A DNA stretch of 9,947 bases. Origin: UBA6164 sp964527325 (GTDB lineage: Bacteria; Patescibacteriota; Gracilibacteria; BD1-5; UBA6164). The notes below the pieces were generated by a model. It searched no databases. It saw nothing but the letters and a program-made list of their open reading frames with translations, and was not told the DNA's origin. The stretch is taken from NCBI GenBank assembly GCA_964527325.1, contig CAZGNU010000054.1, positions 1-9,947 of the forward strand, written 5' to 3'. Made by a program: the position numbers and the translations under genes. Positions 7,930 through 9,947 of the stretch are shown here, piece after piece; position 1 is the first letter of the stretch, and every line of letters begins with the position of its first letter.

Positions 7930-8988
7930 ATGAGAAAAATCTATAATCTACTATATGCTGTTGATAGCCATGGTCATGGACGTGATTTAGAGCAAAAAGA
8001 CGTCATGACTGTTTTTCAGTTCATGAAAGAAACTTTAGAAAATGGTGTTGGTATTATATGTTTTATGCCTAACACCTCTCCATCCATTGATAATTGTAAA
8101 ACTCTAGAAGAATATATAGAGTTAATCAAAAAAGCAGAAGCTATGCTTGACCACAAAATAAAGGGATATGTATGGGGTGGCCTGACAGACACAAATCATG
8201 ATGAAGTTATTAAAATGCTTTATAATGATCGTGTCGTAGGTGTAAAAGTTTATCCATTAAAATCTGATGGTAAGCCAGTTACAACTGGCACTGTTGGAAT
8301 AAAGGATTGGTCATCACTTGAAAAACTACTTCAAATGATGAAAGATAGAGGAATAAATAAATCTATTGCCGGTCACTGGGAAGATCCTGAACTTGGTCAT
8401 AGTGTTAAATCTGAATGTTCTAAACTTAGAGAAATGATTAAAGTTGCTTTTAAATTTCCTGAGTTTCGCTTCTATGCTTGCCATATAAGTAGCATTGAAG
8501 GAGCTATGATATTGCATGAATCTCAAAAATTAGGACTACAAATCATGATTGAGTTTTGTACTCATCATTTGTGGTTTTCAAGTGATGAAGTTGATGTAAA
8601 TAATCCTCTATTTAAGTGTCTTCCTCCTATTAGAGGAACATATAATAGAGATTCCATAAGAAATTTTATTAAGGAAAATTACTTCAATCCTCTTATATGT
8701 ATTTCAACAGATTCAGCATCTCATTCTAAGTGGAATCCTAGTAATGGAATAGCATCTCACCAGCACATGATTCAAATTTTACTTACACTAAATTCTGATA
8801 TGAATATACCAGAAAATAGTATAAATAATTTGATTTCATATAATGCAGCAAACTTTTTATGTTTACCTGTGCAAACTAAAACCACTACCTGGGAGTATTT
8901 CCCTCATCAAGATAATAAAAAATATAATAAAGGTGAGGTTGATAATGCTTTTCATGAATGTGAGTTTATGTATAGAATAAAAAAATAA
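7930..8988 (+). CDS. pyrC: Class II dihydroorotase-like amidohydrolase (PyrC-like)
   Basis: PyrC interconverts N-carbamoyl-aspartate and dihydroorotate in cytosolic pyrimidine synthesis. The 352 residues are close to the ~348 of class II enzymes. In family order are the metal-binding HGH (14-16, DSHGHGRD), FMPNTSP (45-51), the Lys of GVKVYP (Lys106, the carboxylated bridging Lys), His149 (AGHWE), His185 (ACHISS), EFCTHHLWF, FKCLPPIRG and Asp261 (STDSASH). These correspond to the catalytic residues of E. coli PyrC, so an active hydrolase is likely; a related cyclic amidohydrolase is the alternative. No other pyrimidine gene is seen nearby. All 19 glycines are GGN and there is no in-frame TGA, unlike every other gene here. 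With its Shine-Dalgarno and strong promoter, this suggests recent transfer from a standard-code organism. The gene ends in a terminator shared with the opposing toxin gene. Confidence 0.85.
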   Translation: MRKIYNLLYAVDSHGHGRDLEQKDVMTVFQFMKETLENGVGIICFMPNTSPSIDNCKTLEEYIELIKKAEAMLDHKIKGYVWGGLTDTNHDEVIKMLYNDRVVGVKVYPLKSDGKPVTTGTVGIKDWSSLEKLLQMMKDRGINKSIAGHWEDPELGHSVKSECSKLREMIKVAFKFPEFRFYACHISSIEGAMILHESQKLGLQIMIEFCTHHLWFSSDEVDVNNPLFKCLPPIRGTYNRDSIRNFIKENYFNPLICISTDSASHSKWNPSNGIASHQHMIQILLTLNSDMNIPENSINNLISYNAANFLCLPVQTKTTTWEYFPHQDNKKYNKGEVDNAFHECEFMYRIKK

Positions 8989-8997
8989 GAAAAATTT

Positions 8998-9042
8998 AAA
9001 AAATCCCAAGCAGACATTTTTATGTCTAACTTGGGATTTTTT
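8998..9042. terminator. Bidirectional intrinsic terminator
   Basis: AAAAAATCCCAAG (8998-9010) pairs with CTTGGGATTTTTT (9030-9042), enclosing an inner AGACAT/ATGTCT stem with a TTTT loop. A-tract and T-tract flanks make it work on both strands, so it can end the dihydroorotase-like gene (stop 8986-8988) and, on the minus strand, the toxin gene (stop 9043-9045). Confidence 0.85.
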
Positions 9043-9360
9043 TTAATCACAAAACTTATCACAAAATAATTTTTGAATTTTTCTAACTTCCTTTTTAGAT
9101 ATTTTTCACAATTTTCACTTAACAATAGACTTATCAACTGTATTTATATTAAAAGGCTTTAAATATGAATCTACTTTCAGATTGTTGTCACAATCTCTTT
9201 TAATTGAAAAATTTCAAAATAAATTATTTTTATTAGAAGTAATAGGCATTACCAAAAAATCATCTCATAAATCTTCCCACAATAAAAGTGGCCTAAGTTT
9301 AAAGCTTGAAAAATCAGAAAACGGAAAATTGATTAGTAGTATATCTCATTTTTTATACAT
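9043..9360 (-). CDS. MazF/PemK-family toxin
   Basis: Reading TGA as Gly gives 105 residues. The N-terminus (MYKKGDILLINFPFSD, then KLRPLLL) and the VMPITSN segment are the hallmarks of the MazF/PemK fold, whose members are endoribonucleases that cleave mRNA or other RNA at short motifs. Arg23 of KLRP and Thr41/Ser42 of PITS sit where the family's catalytic Arg and Thr/Ser lie. The rest is a lysine-rich strand/helix tail. The ATG at 9358-9360 overlaps the antitoxin stop (ATGTATAA), implying translational coupling and one operon. All five glycines I count are TGA, the first at codon 5, so a standard-code cell would make only a four-residue peptide. Cleavage specificity cannot be told from sequence. 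Confidence 0.85.
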
Positions 9361-9628
9361 CTTGAGCATCATTTAAAGAATAAACAACATCATCATTTTC
9401 CCACAGTTTATTCAAAGATGTCTCAATATTTTTATAATATCAACTATCCTTGTACTCTTCTTGTTCCTGAAACTCATTCTCCAGTCATTTAGCTTTTATA
9501 ACATCAACAGGAACAATAAGAAACTCCCTTTTATTTCTCCTTCAAATACTCACAAAATTTCTATTATATTTTGTTTCATCAAGTATTTCACCCATATTTG
9601 CTCTAAAATATGTAGCAGAATAATTCAT
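9353..9628 (-). CDS. Phd/YefM-family antitoxin
   Basis: The 91-residue protein begins MNYSATYFRANMGEILDETK, then FVSIGRRNKREFLIVPVDVI, which matches the Phd/YefM N-terminal DNA-binding and dimerisation domain (vsatefRanlgeild, then an IxRRgk strand). The C-terminal half (~48-91) is Glu/Asn/Asp-rich, as expected for the flexible toxin-binding tail. It should neutralise the adjacent MazF/PemK-like toxin and repress the operon. Phd-type antitoxins are more often paired with Doc or RelE-type toxins, so a PemK-type partner is less usual. The start at 9626-9628 is chosen because it begins exactly at the domain; the open frame extends upstream, but that part overlaps the methyltransferase gene in another frame. 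It overlaps the toxin by eight bases. Confidence 0.82.
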
Positions 9629-9646
9629 AGTTTTTGTAGTAATTAA

Positions 9647-9664
9647 ATAACATGTACATATTAT
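9647..9664 (-). promoter_or_regulatory. Putative antitoxin operator over the -10
   Basis: ATAATATGT followed directly by ACATGTTAT forms an 18-bp palindrome with one mismatched pair, centred on GTAC. It overlaps the TATAAT of the toxin-antitoxin promoter. Type II antitoxins of this family usually autorepress from such a position; that it does so here is inferred. Confidence 0.5.
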
Positions 9665-9688
9665 ACAAGAACTACAATTAAAAATCAA
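9660..9688 (-). promoter_or_regulatory. Promoter of the toxin-antitoxin operon
   Basis: On the minus strand TTGATT (9683-9688), a 17-base spacer and a perfect TATAAT (9660-9665) lie 32 bases before the antitoxin ATG, inside the 64-base gap after the methyltransferase stop. Confidence 0.65.
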
Positions 9689-9692
9689 ATTT

Positions 9693-9947
9693 TTATTTCC
9701 TTCTCCAAAAATAACACTTTTCTCATCCATTATATAACTTTCTTTTTTTATAATCATCTTTTTTAATCTGCTCATCAAATTCCATATAACTTGAAATTAC
9801 TCAACCTCATAAATTTTTGTTTGTTCTGAAAAGTTTGTCTATGTTGTTGTAAAGTGATCTTAGGTCTTCATCTTTTAGTCTTTCTCAGTATGGTGGGTTT
9901 GATACGAGAGTTCCATATAGATCCTTATCTATATATTCTTTAAAATC
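9693..9947 (-). CDS. RlmL/UPF0020-like RNA methyltransferase, C-terminal part
   Basis: Only the last 84 residues are in the window; the gene enters from the right edge and ends at TAA 9693-9695. VSNPPYGERL is the NPPY catalytic motif of the THUMP/UPF0020 (RlmL, Trm14) family of AdoMet-dependent RNA guanine-N2 methyltransferases. It is followed by LRSLYNNIDKLF, LGGGVISSY and KKRKLYNGGEKCYFWRRK, which fit the family's C-terminal end (typically RKRKLYNGxxxCxFY). Most likely it makes an m2G in rRNA or tRNA; the RNA target cannot be told without the missing N-terminal THUMP region. TGA encodes several glycines, including that of NPPYGER. The upstream in-frame extension of the antitoxin frame overlaps this gene and is not coding. 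Confidence 0.85.

Noticed and set aside
9629..9778. N-terminal extension of the antitoxin (MMSRLKKM...)
   Set aside because: It overlaps the methyltransferase end in another frame. The Phd/YefM domain and a promoter place the start at 9628.

Overview
The window is AT-rich and comes from a bacterium that reads UGA as glycine (translation table 25). This is the code of the Candidate Phyla Radiation lineages Absconditabacteria (SR1) and Gracilibacteria (BD1-5). The evidence is inside recognisable proteins: in-frame TGA codons sit at invariant glycines of TsaD (both glycines of SGGH, AGGVSAN, YPGGP, DDASGEAFDK) and of tyrosyl-tRNA synthetase (the IGGQDQW motif), while TGG still serves as Trp. Only TAA ends the complete genes here. 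Under the standard code most of these genes fall apart into short fragments.

Layout. 1-1619 (minus, continuing beyond the left edge): a secreted protein with a signal peptide, a beta-rich domain and at least eight thrombospondin type-3-like calcium-binding repeats. 1625-1740: a GC-rich 88-bp palindromic element flanked by a perfect 14-bp direct repeat, inserted exactly at the 3' end of tyrS. 1727-3007 (minus): tyrS. 3139-3747 (plus): a winged-helix regulator with a nucleotidyltransferase-like C-terminal domain, ending in a strong terminator. 3821-6685 (plus): a 954-residue protein whose last ~250 residues look like a divergent RelA/SpoT-type alarmone synthetase domain; the first ~690 residues are unrecognised. 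6746-7774 (minus): tsaD, carrying an in-frame GC-rich palindrome. 7930-8988 (plus): a class II dihydroorotase-like gene with its own consensus-like promoter and Shine-Dalgarno, and no UGA codon among its 19 glycines. 9043-9628 (minus): a Phd/YefM-type antitoxin and MazF/PemK-type toxin pair. 9693-9947 (minus, continuing beyond the right edge): the C-terminal end of an RlmL/UPF0020-like RNA methyltransferase.

How it fits together. tyrS, tsaD and the methyltransferase are translation housekeeping genes (tRNA charging, t6A synthesis, RNA methylation). Around them are accessory genes: a surface protein, a toxin-antitoxin pair, a possible nucleotide-signalling or toxin protein, and a probable recent import (the dihydroorotase). 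The two most interesting items are the large RelA/SpoT-like protein and the dihydroorotase that has not taken up the host's recoded codon. The two palindromic repeats, one between genes and one inside a coding sequence, suggest an active or recently active small repeat family. No tRNA, rRNA, CRISPR array or transposase was found, and no gene-free stretch exceeds about 160 bases.
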